From contig NC_089852.1 of assembly GCF_036373705.1 (NCBI RefSeq), forward strand, positions 34,612,707-34,676,706: a stretch of 64,000 nucleotides of DNA, read 5' to 3'. This document shows, piece by piece, positions 23,489 to 33,900 of this stretch. The DNA is from Amia ocellicauda. Lineage: Eukaryota; Chordata; Actinopteri; Amiiformes; Amiidae. The position numbers and the translations under genes are program-made. How positions within the stretch are numbered: position 1 is the first letter of the stretch; the number at the start of each line of letters is the position of its first letter. Below the pieces are notes generated by a model. It searched no databases, was not told the origin of the DNA, and saw nothing but the letters and a program-made list of their open reading frames with translations.

Positions 23489-24502
23489 ATGGCCAAGACC
23501 AAAGAGCTGTCCAAGGATGTCAGGGACAAGATTGTAGACCTACACAAGGTTGGAATGAGCTACAAGACCATCACCTAGCAGCTTGGTGAGAAGGTGACAA
23601 CAGTTGGTGCGATTATTCGCAAATGGAAGAAACACGAAATAACTGTCAGTCTCCCTTGGTCTGGGGCTCCATGCAAGATCTCACCTCGTGGAGTTTCAAT
23701 GATCATGAGAACGGTGAGGAATCAGCCCAGAACTACACGGGAGGATCTTGTTAATGATCTCAAGGCAGCTGGGACCATAGTCACCAAGAAAACAATTGGT
23801 AACACACTACGCTGTGAAGGACTGAATACCTGCAGCGCCCGCAAGGTCCCCCTGCTCAAGAAAGCACATGTACAGGCCCGTCTGAAGTTTGCCAATGAAC
23901 ATCTGAATGATTCAGAGGAGAACTGGGTGAAAGTGTTGTGGTCAGATGAGACCAAAATCGAGCTCTTTGGCATCAACTCAACTCGCCGTGTTTGGAGGAG
24001 GAGGAATGACCCCAAGAACACCATCCCCACCGTCAAACATGGAGGTGGAAACATTATGCTTTTGGGGTGTTTTTCTGCTAAGGGGACAGGACAACTGCAC
24101 CGCATCAAAGGGACGATGGACGGGGCCATGTACCGTCAAATCTTGGGTGAGAACCTCCTTCCCTCAGCCAGGGCATTGAAAATGGGTCGTGGATGGCTAT
24201 TCCAGCATGACAATGAGCCAAAACACACAGCCAAGGCAACAAAGGAGTGGCTCAAGAAGAAGCATATTAAGGTCCTGGAGTGGCCTAGCCAGTCTCCAGA
24301 CCTTAATCCCATAGAAAATCTGTGGAGGGAGCTGAAGGTTCGAGTTGCCAAACGTCAGCCTGGAAACCTTAATGACTTGGAGAGGATCTGCAAAGAGGAG
24401 TGGGACAAAATCCCTCCTGAGATGTGTGCAAACCTGGTGGCCAACTACAAGAAACGTCTGACCTCTGTGATTGCCAGCAAGGGTTTTGCCACCAAGTACT
24501 AA
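23489..24502 (+). pseudogene. Tc1-like transposase with one premature stop
   Basis: The reading frame opens at [20 protein letters not shown] (ATG 23489) and would code 337 residues to the TAA at 24500-24502. A TAG at codon 30 (23576-23578) replaces the usual AAG lysine of the IAKQLG helix. The remainder is open: HTH/homeodomain-like DNA-binding region, GRPR-like linker degraded to SGAP, first Asp in VLWSDETK, second Asp in FQHDNEPKH and the final Glu in [11 protein letters not shown], so the DDE triad is intact. A 3-residue deletion (the usual AAY after RRRN) is shared with the other copy in this window. Read-through or internal initiation at 23594 would lack the first HTH. Confidence 0.92.
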
Positions 24503-24805
24503 GTCGAAGGGGTCAAATACTTATTTCCCTCATTAACATGCAAATCAATTTTTAACTTTTTTGAAATGCGTTTTTCTGGATTTTTTTGTTGTTATTCTGT
24601 CTCTCACTGTTAAAATACAACTACCATTAAAATTATAGACTGATCATTTCTTTGTCAGTGGGCAAACGTACAAAATCAGCAGGGGATCAAATACTTTTTT
24701 CCCTCACTGTATATGGTATATGAAGTTCTTCCATTCAAAGTACTGTATCGCAACATTCAGGCTTGGGGAAGTTAAGTTTGGGAGGCGAGGAGTGGCGGGC
24801 GATTA

Positions 24806-26406
24806 CAGTGCCTTGTGAAAGTATTCACCCCCCTTGGCATTTGTCCTATTTTGTTGCCTTACAACCTGGAATTAAAATTGATTTTTTTGGGGGTTTGTAT
24901 CATTTGATTTAAAAAACATGCCTACCACTTTGAAGATGCAAAATATTTTTTATTGTGAAACAAACAACAAATAAGACAAAAAGCAGGAAACTTGAGCGTG
25001 CATAACTATTCACCCCCCCAAAGTCAATACTTTGTAGAGTCACCTTTTGCAGCAATTACAGCTGCAGGTCTCTTGGGGTATGTCTCTATAAGCTTGGCAC
25101 ATCTAACCACTGGGATTTTTGCCCATTCTTCAAGGCAAAACTGCTCCAGCTCCTTCAAGTTGGATGGGTTCTGCTGGTGTACAGCAAAGTCATACCACAG
25201 ATTTTCAATTGGATTGAGGTGTGGGCTTTGACTAGGCCATTCCAAGACATTTAAATGTTTCCCCTTAAACCACTCGAGTGTTTCTTTAGCAGTATGCTTA
25301 GGGTTATTGTCCTGCTGGAAGGTGAACCTCCATCTCAGTCTCAAATCTCTGGAAGACTGAAACAGGTTTCCCTCAAGCATTTCCCTGTATTTGGCACCAT
25401 CCATCATTCCTTCAATTTTGACCAGTTTCCCAGTCCCTGCCGATGAAAAACATCCCCACAGCACGATGCTGCCACCACCATGCTTCACTGAGGGGATGGT
25501 GTTCTCAGGGTGATGAGAGGTGTTGGGTTAGCGCCAGACATAGCGCTTTCCTTGATGGCCAAAAAGGTCAATTTTAGTCTCATCTGACCAGAGTACCTTC
25601 ATCCATATGTTTGGGAAGTCTCCTACATGCCTTTTGGTGAACAGCAAACGTGTTTGCTTATTTTTTTCTGGCCACTCTTCCGTAAAGCCCAGCTCTGTGG
25701 AGTGTATGGCTTAAAGTGGTCCTACGGACAGATACTCCAATCTCCACTGTGGATCTTTGCAGCTCCTTCAGAGTTATGTTTGGTCTCTTTGTTGCCTCTC
25801 TGATTAATGCCCTCCTTGCCTGCTCCGTGAGTTTTGATGGGCGGCCCTCACTTGGCAGGTTTGTTGTGGTGCCATATTCTTTCCATGTTTTAATATAGAA
25901 TGTAATGGTGCTCCGTGGGATGTTCAGACTTTTGGATATTTTTTTATAACCCTATCCTGATCTGTACTTCTGCACAACTTTGTCCCTGACCTGTTTGGAG
26001 AGCTCCTTGGTCTTCATGGTGCCGCTTGCTTGGTGTTGCAGACTCTGGGGCCTTTCAGAACAGGTGTATATATACTGAGATCATGTGACAGATCATGTGA
26101 CACTTGTGCACACAGGTGGACTTTATTCAACTAATTATGTGACTTCTGAAGATAATTGGTTGCACCAGATCTTATTTAGGGGCTTCATAGCAAAGGGGGT
26201 GAATACATATGCACGCACCACTTTTCCGTTTTTTATTTTTTAGAATTTTTTAAAACAAGTTATTTTTTTCATTTCACTTCACCAATTTGGACTATTTTGT
26301 GTATGCCCATTACATGAAATCCAAATAAAAATCCATTTAAATTACAAGTTTAATGCAACAAAATAGGAAAAATGCCAAGGGGGGTGAATACTTTCACAAG
26401 GCACTG
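24806..26406 (-). mobile_element. Tc1-like transposon of a second family, 1,601 bp
   Basis: TA flanks (24804-24805, 26407-26408) surround the ends CAGTGCCTTGTGAAAGTATT and complement. Terminal repeats are long and end in AAGTATTCACCCCC-type sequence. Transposase on the - strand is inactive. It lies only about 95 bp from the preceding Tc1 of a different family and in the opposite orientation. Confidence 0.94.
25024..26017 (-). pseudogene. Tc1-like transposase pseudogene
   Basis: The relic reads MKTKELSKQVRDKVVQKYRSG from the ATG at 26015-26017, then a TAG stop, further DNA-binding region (SLNIPRSTITFYIKTWKEYG), several stops and frameshifts between 25,660 and 25,490, and an open C-terminal 154 residues. 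The C-terminal part keeps the second Asp (FQQDNNPKH) and the Glu (NPIENLW). The first-Asp region survives only as a decayed stretch near 25,590. Confidence 0.9.
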
Positions 26407-27257
26407 TAGATGCCACGGGGTTATTTCAATCTAAATTATAAGGAGAAAGTTTCACACTTTTCAAGCCTGCCAGGGTATTCAGTCTCACACGCACACAGCC
26501 CCTTCCCTGCCAGCCTTGTTCAACATTTGTTTTCCTTGCCGATGAAAGGTGAAGAAAGCATTTCACTTTACATTTCTGTGTTTTAATTACTAAGTTATTG
26601 AATCTTCGGACAGATTAGTGCAGCTCCCCCTCCATTACGCTTGCTGCTCATGTATCACCTACTCTGTAAATAAAATATGCTTTTTAGTAGTGTCTTATTT
26701 ATTACACCTGACAATTACATTTCCAGGGCTGGACACATACTCATGGAATGTCTATACAGATCTCGTTTACTTTATAAGGTATAACATTTTGCTGTGATTA
26801 TAATTTTCCGCATCATACATCTTCACAAGTAGTGACAGGAAGAACGCTGATACAACAGTTTGAGCTCAAAACGGGTGCTTAGTGCTGAAAGAGGGAATAA
26901 CAATTCACCGAGTATAAAGTGACAGCACTTTCTTGGTGTTTGCACATTTTCAACCTTTGGCTCACAGCAAAGTATTTATATTTGAAAGAAAGAAAACAAG
27001 GAGGCAAAAAACTAAGCTGTAAATCTTAATTTTCTGTGTCACAGTAATGCTTGCAGTTCCAATTTGTTTGTCACATGACTCTAACCTATATGGACAGAAT
27101 ATGTATAGAGCACTCAAAACAAATTACATTCTAAATGTATTTACTCTAAATGTTTTGGAGTGTGTCTGTTCTACTAAAGTTGCACCAGAGTATGTGTGGG
27201 AAAAATGTTTGTGTCCTGTGTTTTATTTTATTTTTTATCAATGAATATTCCAGTTGT

Positions 27258-27271
<14 letters not shown>
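26407..27271. other. Intergenic, no gene recognised
   Basis: AT-rich sequence between the second Tc1 and a microsatellite. No exon or repeat is recognised. Confidence 0.5.

Positions 27272-27310
<39 letters not shown>
27261..27310. repeat. Microsatellite (GT)n(TA)n
   Basis: GT tract followed by about 19 TA units. It abuts the 3' end of the RTE-like LINE fragment on the - strand and may be its tail. Confidence 0.95.
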
Positions 27311-27313
<3 letters not shown>

Positions 27314-27440
27314 TATCAGCCTTAGCCTTTATCAATACACTGATGCATGTTCCACTTGTTTCAATGGGCAGCGTCTCTTTTCCATGTCACACCAGCATGT
27401 CTACTTTTTTCATCTTCCCATCTTTTATGTGGTCCTCATA
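27311..27440 (-). mobile_element. RTE-like LINE 3' end, part 2 (split by a Tc1)
   Basis: On the - strand, continuing from 28,662, the translation runs through HKRWEDEKK and AGVTWKRDAAH with frame damage. This corresponds to the RPPTRWEDDI...GTTWKRxA signature at the C-terminus of RTE-type LINE reverse transcriptases. It ends at the (TA)n tract. Confidence 0.65.
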
Positions 27441-28661
27441 CACTCACCTAAAGGATTATTAGGAACACCATACTAATACTGTGTTTGACCCCCTTTCGCC
27501 TTCAGAACTGCCTTAATTCTACATGGCATTGATTCAACAAGGTGCTGAAAGCATTCTTTAGAAATGTTGGCCCATATTGATAGGATAGCATCTTGCAGTT
27601 GATGGAGATTTGTGGGATGCACATCCAGGGCACGAAGCTCCCGTTCCACCACATCCCAAAGATGTTCTATTGGGTTGAGATCTGGTGACTGTGGGGGCCA
27701 GTTTAGTACAGTGAACTCATTGTCATATTCAAGAAATCAATTTGAAATGATTCGACCTTTGTGACATGGTGCATTATCCTGCTGGAAGTAGCCATCAGAG
27801 GATGGGTACATGGTGGTCATAAAGGGATGGACATGGTCAGAAACAATGCTCAGGTAGGCCGTGGCATTTAAACGATGCCCAATTGGCACTAAGGGGCCTT
27901 AAGTGTGCCAAGAAAACATCCCCCACACCATTACACCACCACCACCAGCCTGCACAGTGGTAACAAGGCTTGATGGATCCATGTTCTCATTCTGTTTACG
28001 CCAAATTCTGACTCTACCATCTGAATGTCTCAACAGAAATCGAGACTCATCAGACCAGGCAACATTTTTCCAGTCTTCAACTGTCCAATTTTGGTGAGCT
28101 TGTGCAAATTGTAGCCTCTTTTTCCTATTTGTAGTGGAGATGAGTGGTACCCGGTGGGGTCTTCTGCTGTTGTAGCCCATCCGCCTCAAGGTTGTACGTG
28201 TTGTGGCTTCACAAATGCTTTGCTGCATACCTCGGTTGTAACGAGTGGTTATTTCAGTCAAAGTTGCTCTTCTATCGGCTTGAATCAGTCGGCCCATTCT
28301 CCTCTGACCTCTAGCATCAACAAGGCATTTTCGCCCACAGGACTGCCGCATACTGGATGTTTTTCCCTTTTCACACCATTCTTTGTAAACCCTAGAAATG
28401 GTTCTGCGTGAAAATCCCAGTAACTGAGCAGATTGTGAAATACTCAGACCGGCCCGTCTGGCACCAACAACCATGCCACGCTCAAAATTGCTTAAATCAC
28501 CTTTCTTTCCCATTCAGACATTCAGTTTGGAGTTCAGGAGATTGTCTTGACCAGGACCACACCCCTAAATGCATTGAAGCAACTGCCATGTGATTGGTTG
28601 GTTAGATAATTGCATTAATGAGAAATTGAACAGGTGTTCCTAATAATCCTTTAGGTGAGTG
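27441..28661 (-). mobile_element. Tc1-like transposon, 1,221 bp, inserted in a LINE tail
   Basis: TA flanks at 27439-27440 and 28662-28663. The ends are CACTCACCTAAAGGATTATT and the exact complement. The short terminal repeats (about 25-30 bp) distinguish it from the other Tc1 families here. Removing the element and one TA rejoins the interrupted LINE protein motif. The transposase is on the - strand. Confidence 0.95.
27473..28513 (-). pseudogene. Tc1-like transposase, full length with two nonsense codons
   Basis: From MGKKGDLSNFERGMVVGARR (ATG at 28513) to the stop at 27473-27475 there are 347 codons in one frame, with no frameshift. In-frame stops are TAA at 27899-27901 (context FSWHT*GPLVP, probably from TTA leucine) and TGA at 27737-27739 (RIISN*FLEYD, probably from TGG tryptophan). 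The N-terminal HTH region, the first Asp (AWSDESRF), second Asp (FQQDNAPCH) and Glu (NPIEHLW) are all preserved. The end is GGQTQY. The copy is otherwise intact and probably young. Confidence 0.93.
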
Positions 28662-28795
28662 TACATCTCTTGGGATCCATTCTAGAGCTTCTTTTGTCCA
28701 TCTTGGGTCTGTTCTTCTCACAATGTGTCCAGCCCACTGCCATTATAACATTTTCACTCTTTCAACGATGTCACATACTTCTGTTTGTTGTCGGA
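28662..28795 (-). mobile_element. RTE-like LINE 3' end, part 1
   Basis: The - strand reads RQQTEVCDIVERVKM, then WQWAGHIVRRTDPRWTKEAL and EWIPRD. This closely follows the WRWAGHVxRxxDxRWTxxxLEWRPRD signature of RTE-like reverse transcriptase C-termini. It is 5' truncated at about 28,795. Confidence 0.72.
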
Positions 28796-29340
28796 TTCAT
28801 GGATTTTTTTTTCTAAACACCATACAACTTTAATCACCCTGCCAGGACAATGGACAACCCGGGAGACCCTGGTACTGAAGAGCCGCAGACACTTGTTTTC
28901 GTAGAGCTCCTTAATAAGTTAACTAATTGAGTGATTGGCTTACTTGCTCGGCATTACCATTTGTTGCAAGTATTTAGCAATTGATGATTATGAGACACCT
29001 AAAAGGCCTGCAGGATTGTGCCACTCCAGGACCAGGGCCAGCCTGCCCCCGGTATGGAACACCGGGGAGACATATATGTAAAATTAAACAGCACCTACTG
29101 TATCAGGGAGTTGTATGGAGGACAGCCAGCACTTTACCACACCCAATGGCAGGGATGTATGTATGTATGTATATGTATGTATATGTATGTATGTATGTAT
29201 GTATGTTAGTGTTGTGCTAATGTATAAAAATAAGCAGATTACATAAATACAATAAACTGTATGTGGTTTTCAATTAAAACAATTAGGGCTTGAACTGTAG
29301 AAACTGGATGACAACAAAAGACTGTGGAAAGGAAGATCTA
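28796..29340. other. Intergenic upstream of UPK1B
   Basis: Holds a (TATG)n tract. No exon or repeat family is recognised. Confidence 0.5.
29155..29206. repeat. Microsatellite (TATG)n
   Basis: About 12 units with two ATATG interruptions, some 200 bp upstream of the UPK1B promoter. Confidence 0.95.
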
Positions 29341-29379
29341 AGAGGCTGGCTGCTCCTCTAAAGTGCACTTTCTGTGGCC

Positions 29380-29600
29380 ATGTATGACTGCGATGTGCGC
29401 AGGTGAAGCGCGACTCACCTGCTGCCTCCCACACTGGTTTCACAGGCACCACGTGGTCCGCGCCAGCCAACCCCGCGCGTCCGCACCTGAGCCAGGACTG
29501 CGCGCTTCACTCGCACCTTGAGTAACTACTCTCCGCTCTGAGGGCAGAGGATCGCTAAACGACCGCTGGACTTCAATTTAGGGATAAAAACAACTATACA
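29380..29600 (+). promoter_or_regulatory. upk1b: UPK1B promoter region, CpG-rich
   Basis: CpG-dense patch just upstream of the exon 1 donor. It contains three E2-box words: CAGGTG (29400-29405), CACCTG (29416-29421) and CACCTG (29484-29489). No clear TATA box is seen. Assignment rests on position relative to exons 1 and 2. Confidence 0.6.
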
Positions 29601-29633
29601 TTTGTTTGTTATTATTACTTTTGAGAAACGAAG
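29520..29633 (+). other. upk1b: UPK1B 5' non-coding exon 1
   Basis: The 3' edge is the strong donor AAG|GTGAGT at 29634. The next strong acceptor on this strand is at 30811, just before the start codon. The 5' edge is only estimated. Confidence 0.55.
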
Positions 29634-30811
29634 GTGAGTCTGGATGTCCTCTGTACTTTATTGCAGTTTGTATAAAGGTAGCTAAAATAAGGATATTATT
29701 TGGTCATATAAAGACTTGGTTATTCGGAGGGTAGCTGCTGAATGTTAAAAATAAAAGTTGTGCATTTGTGTATCAATTGAGCTTGATTTATGCTGTAAAT
29801 GACGCTGTAAGGTATTTGTAACGTGAACTGTGTGTGTCATCATGGTAAATTATATCAGTGGGTCTACTTACTGTGCGCACAGATCAGCCCTGTGATATTA
29901 TTTTAGCAGTGCGTAATTACGCACAGGTGCGGCGTTGCTTTCATAAGAGGTACATAATGAACAATGCATGGCAATGGTGGGGGATAATCCTGTAGTGCAT
30001 GCCATTTGGATGTAACAGTTTTCCAGTTTGTTTGTTAGTCTAGTTTTGCGCGTATTGTCCAGTTTGCTGATGTAAGTGAACAGACAGAAGTTGCTGGGCC
30101 GGTTTCTGGGAGCTCCCTGGGAACGCAGTGTTGTTCAGGACACCGGAAATGTCAGGTTTGTCATCCGGGTGTGCACAGGTTGAACTTAAACGCCTAAAAT
30201 CTAAGAAAATGAGGGCAAGGATCTTCCCACCTACTAACAACCTACAAAACAATGTAATGATTCAATTAAGTAACTGATGGCTGAGGTGGGACGAAACTGA
30301 CGAGGCACTACATATCCGGACTTTAGAACTACAAGAAAGCCTTCCCTTTGTGGTCCTTGTTACAGCGCTGTTGGAGATGTCATTTTAAGATCTGCAACCC
30401 TCATTTCTCAGTACCATTGTTAGCAAAGAACAAGATCTAAACACAGCCAGGAGATGTGTGCAGTTAACATTCACAACATATGTGGTCACAATTTGAATGT
30501 GCATCCCCCCCCCCCCCACCAATCCACCTGCGGCTGTAATCCAGGGCGTTCGCATTAATACATGGAGAGCCTTTCTTTAAAGTATGGAAGACTTAAGTAT
30601 CTGTTTTGTTCTAGCTGAAATTAATAATGTCTGTTCCTCTCAGCCCTACTATGTAATCTATTAATCTCATTCATGGTGTTTAACATGGAAAGTGTTTAAA
30701 ACTATAGCAGTGCAGCCACAAATGTCATGAAGAATATATCTCAGTCAAAAAGTGCCAGGATTTGTAAACTATTTTGAGCCCACATTATTTCTCTTTTCTC
30801 TTTTCCCCCAG
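29634..30811 (+). other. UPK1B intron 1
   Basis: From GTGAGT to CCCCCAG. Contains a C9-10 run near 30,508. No repeat is recognised. Confidence 0.6.
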
Positions 30812-30901
30812 GTGGTCTGAGGTCGAAGAATGGCTTTCAAATCTGACAAAGGATTTCGCTGTTTTCAGGCATTTTTGACCTGGGGCAATTTTGTTATTGC
30901 G
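30812..30901 (+). CDS. upk1b: UPK1B exon 2 (start codon exon)
   Basis: The acceptor CCCCCAG|GTGG precedes 18 non-coding bases and the ATG at 30830. It codes 24 residues including RCFQAFLTWGNFVIA, the start of membrane segment 1. Donor GCG|GTAAGT. Confidence 0.92.
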
Positions 30902-33900
30902 GTAAGTTGACATGGAAGTTAGGATGAAGAAAATATAATGTATGATATGTAATGGATTGCATGGTTAAGATTTTGCTATGTGCATTGCACAATCAGCTGC
31001 TCTGCCCATTATTTAAATTTGTGAGGTGCTGGCTTTGAACCTGTTCTAAGCTGTCTGAATATGTGACACAGTTGTTAGTGATGTACAGTGATGTGCAAAG
31101 TTGTAGAATTTCCTTAATGGGTTGGAGCACGCTTGTGTTCATTCTGGCTGCCAGAAATAGTTTCTTCCTTCACCATCTTACTGTGAATAAAGTTAATCAG
31201 TTCCTTTTAATCTGTCTGACTGCTTCTTGGGGCAGGGACGTTCTAGTTTCACTGACTATGGAAAGAGTTTTTGGAAAACTTCACTTGAGACGATGATCTG
31301 GTGACCCAAAACAACCTGTGAATTCTGAAACCTCTTCGACGATCCTCTCAGCTATTTCACGTTTTCATTGTACACCAATGTTGCCAAAGGCCGTCCAGTT
31401 CTGTGATTTCCAGAAACTGTGCCAAAGCAAGTAACTTCAGGAAATAGTCCTGTGGCTGTTCATAGGTGATGAGATGATGATGTATCTCACTTTGTTATCT
31501 TAACTAAATAAGTGTTTGGGAAATACCTCCACCCCCATCTGTCTTCCTCTGTCTATTTCTAAGCCAACAGTTCTTCAAAGAAAGTTTCTTCAAAAGCAGC
31601 CTAATCCCCAGCCAATGCCCATCACATCTGAATCTCCTCCTACTGAGTCTTCTTTTTACCCATTATTAATGGGCCTTTCTGAGCATTTTCTTGTTATGCT
31701 GATGGAGTGATCTGCAGGCTTTTTTACATCTCACAAATGCATGTTCAAATTCATGTGAGCCCTCACAACACGAGTGCTGTGTAGCAAACGGAAATGTTTG
31801 TTCTATCTATGTGCTGAAACTTTATGAAGTGTTGAAGAATTTTGCTCATGTGGCTGAGCTGTCCGACTCTGTGTCACATCGAGCAGATTTGAAAACCCTC
31901 TTGTTGCTGGGAATCGTACCATCAAACTCCTACTCCATGGTGGATATTCTGTGTTAGGTGCAAAGTTTGGTAGGAAAAAAGTGTTAATGAAATACAAAAT
32001 AAACTTCCATCTGCTTAATGCAACAGTATGTGTGATTTAAAAACTTGCTTTATGCATTTAAAAAGCTAGATTTCTCTGATCTGGTGGTTTTACAGTACAG
32101 ATGAGTGTTAATTACAATATTAAGTTAATTTGCACAATAGGCTTATTAAATGTCTAAGTGGTCATGTACCACAAACTCTGACAGTGGCACATATGTGTGC
32201 TAAATATAGCGGGATACACCTGCTATTCACAACAGACCATGAACTGTGACTGGAAAATGACCGTGCCCAAGGATAAATAGTACAGGACTGGCTAAAAGCC
32301 TTCTACAATCGGATATTTTATTTGCAGAAGACAGGGAGTGTGTGACACAGTACAAAATAGCTCATGCACAACTATAGACTAATTCAATTAATAAAATATG
32401 AAAACAGTGTGTCTATACATTTAAATTGCTTTCTTTAGACTTGTAAAACCTGAGAAGCAAATGGTGGAGAGGCAGGAGGAATGAGGGGTACTGGGCACTG
32501 TTACAAGGACAGTGAAGGGCAAGCTTGAACCCAGAGGGTTGAACACTGTGTCCCCGGTAATGCAGGATTATTTCAGATAGGAATCAAGGAAATATTTCCA
32601 GTTAACAGCACAGCCTGATATGCCAGCACTTGCAGCCAGGGCGGCGCTGTGAGCAGTATAGGTGTAGGTTGCTCCGTCTAGTACTGTATGAGTGACGGGC
32701 TGAGGAGAGGTCCGCTCTTATCACGTTCCCTGCTCTTATGAGGAGATAAGAAAAATGCAATCTTTTGAAAAAGGAGCTTGTTGGACAATAGATAAGTGAC
32801 GGCTTAGTCCTGATACTGTTATTGTTCATTTACTTTTACTATTTACACAGAAGCAAAAAAAGGACTCCCTGGAAATTCACTTCAGATGTCCATATCTGGC
32901 TTTTCGTTCCAAAATTAGACTTCACAGATTGTGGTTGGGTAGGGGAGAATTGGGTGAGAGAAAAAAAAGAAATATATATATATGTATATTTTTTAATTCA
33001 AGCACATGTTTCTTTCAAAATCCCACTGTTTTGATATACAGTGTCAAGGAGATCAAATAAGTGAAACGGCATAAATTATAAGGGAAATTAGCTGCTGTAA
33101 TCTCACTGAAGGAACATAATTAATTCCTGCCAGAAATTCTCACAGTACATTTTCCTGAGTATAAAATTAGATGTAGAGCAAAACTTTGCTACCTGCATTA
33201 TTTAAGGCCCGTGTTGGTTATATAAATGGAGCAGGGACTGGCACTGTTTCTCCAGAGCAGTTTCTTTCCTCTATTGCCTGATAAAAATGTCTAGCGTGAG
33301 TGATGGATCAAACTGGACACGCAGTGAGGTTGGAGCTATATTATTAATGTGTTTCTTTCCCCAGCCGAGGACACAGAGAGCTTGCCTCAAAGATGGGTGT
33401 AACCAGCGTCGCTCCCATCTGATTAACCAACCGCCTCAGAAAATAAACACAAAAAAACCTGCTCTGTGATCCAGAAGACAAAAGTGTGGTTAGAGCTTGT
33501 TCCTATGGTTTGTTCTTCACTGGGTGTTGAACTATACACTCCTGGAAGCATTAAGCCTTGTAGGGAGTGTAGTTTGTAAAGTGAGGGAAGGTCCTCTGCA
33601 GTGATCCAGACACCACACTTCTTCCAGTGCTGTCCTCCTGGTTTCAGTTGATGTTCTGAGTCATGTGATGCCAGGCCAGGTGGTTTGAATGCTGGCAACA
33701 CCTGTTTGCTGACAGAGACCCAGGGCATGGGCTGACCTCTGTACCCCACCAATGATGTACTCTTGTTATCCCCTCCCCCCCAGTGTTGTGGCCTAGCCCT
33801 GATGGCAATGTGCATCTTCTTCATCGTGGATCGGGATCGCTTGTACGTCCTGGTCTACGCCACCGGCAACGACAGCATCTGGAGAGCAGCCTGGATCGGG

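Larger units (their letters stand above)
23122..24709 (+). mobile_element. Near-complete Tc1-like transposon, 1,588 bp
   Basis: The element is bounded by TA (23120-23121 and 24710-24711). The ends are CAGTG(T/A)GGGAAAAAAGTATT and its complement, and the long (about 200 bp) terminal inverted repeats contain an internal copy of AAGTATTTGATCCCCT near 23,311 and its complement near 24,510. One transposase gene on the + strand has a single nonsense codon. This is a family widespread in fish. A second, truncated copy of the same family lies at 43.5 kb. The small number of defects suggests recent activity. Confidence 0.95.

Noticed and set aside
23722..24129. 135-aa ORF antisense to the Tc1 transposase
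   Set aside because: Mirror frame of a conserved coding sequence; the same shadow appears at 44102-44434 in the sister copy.
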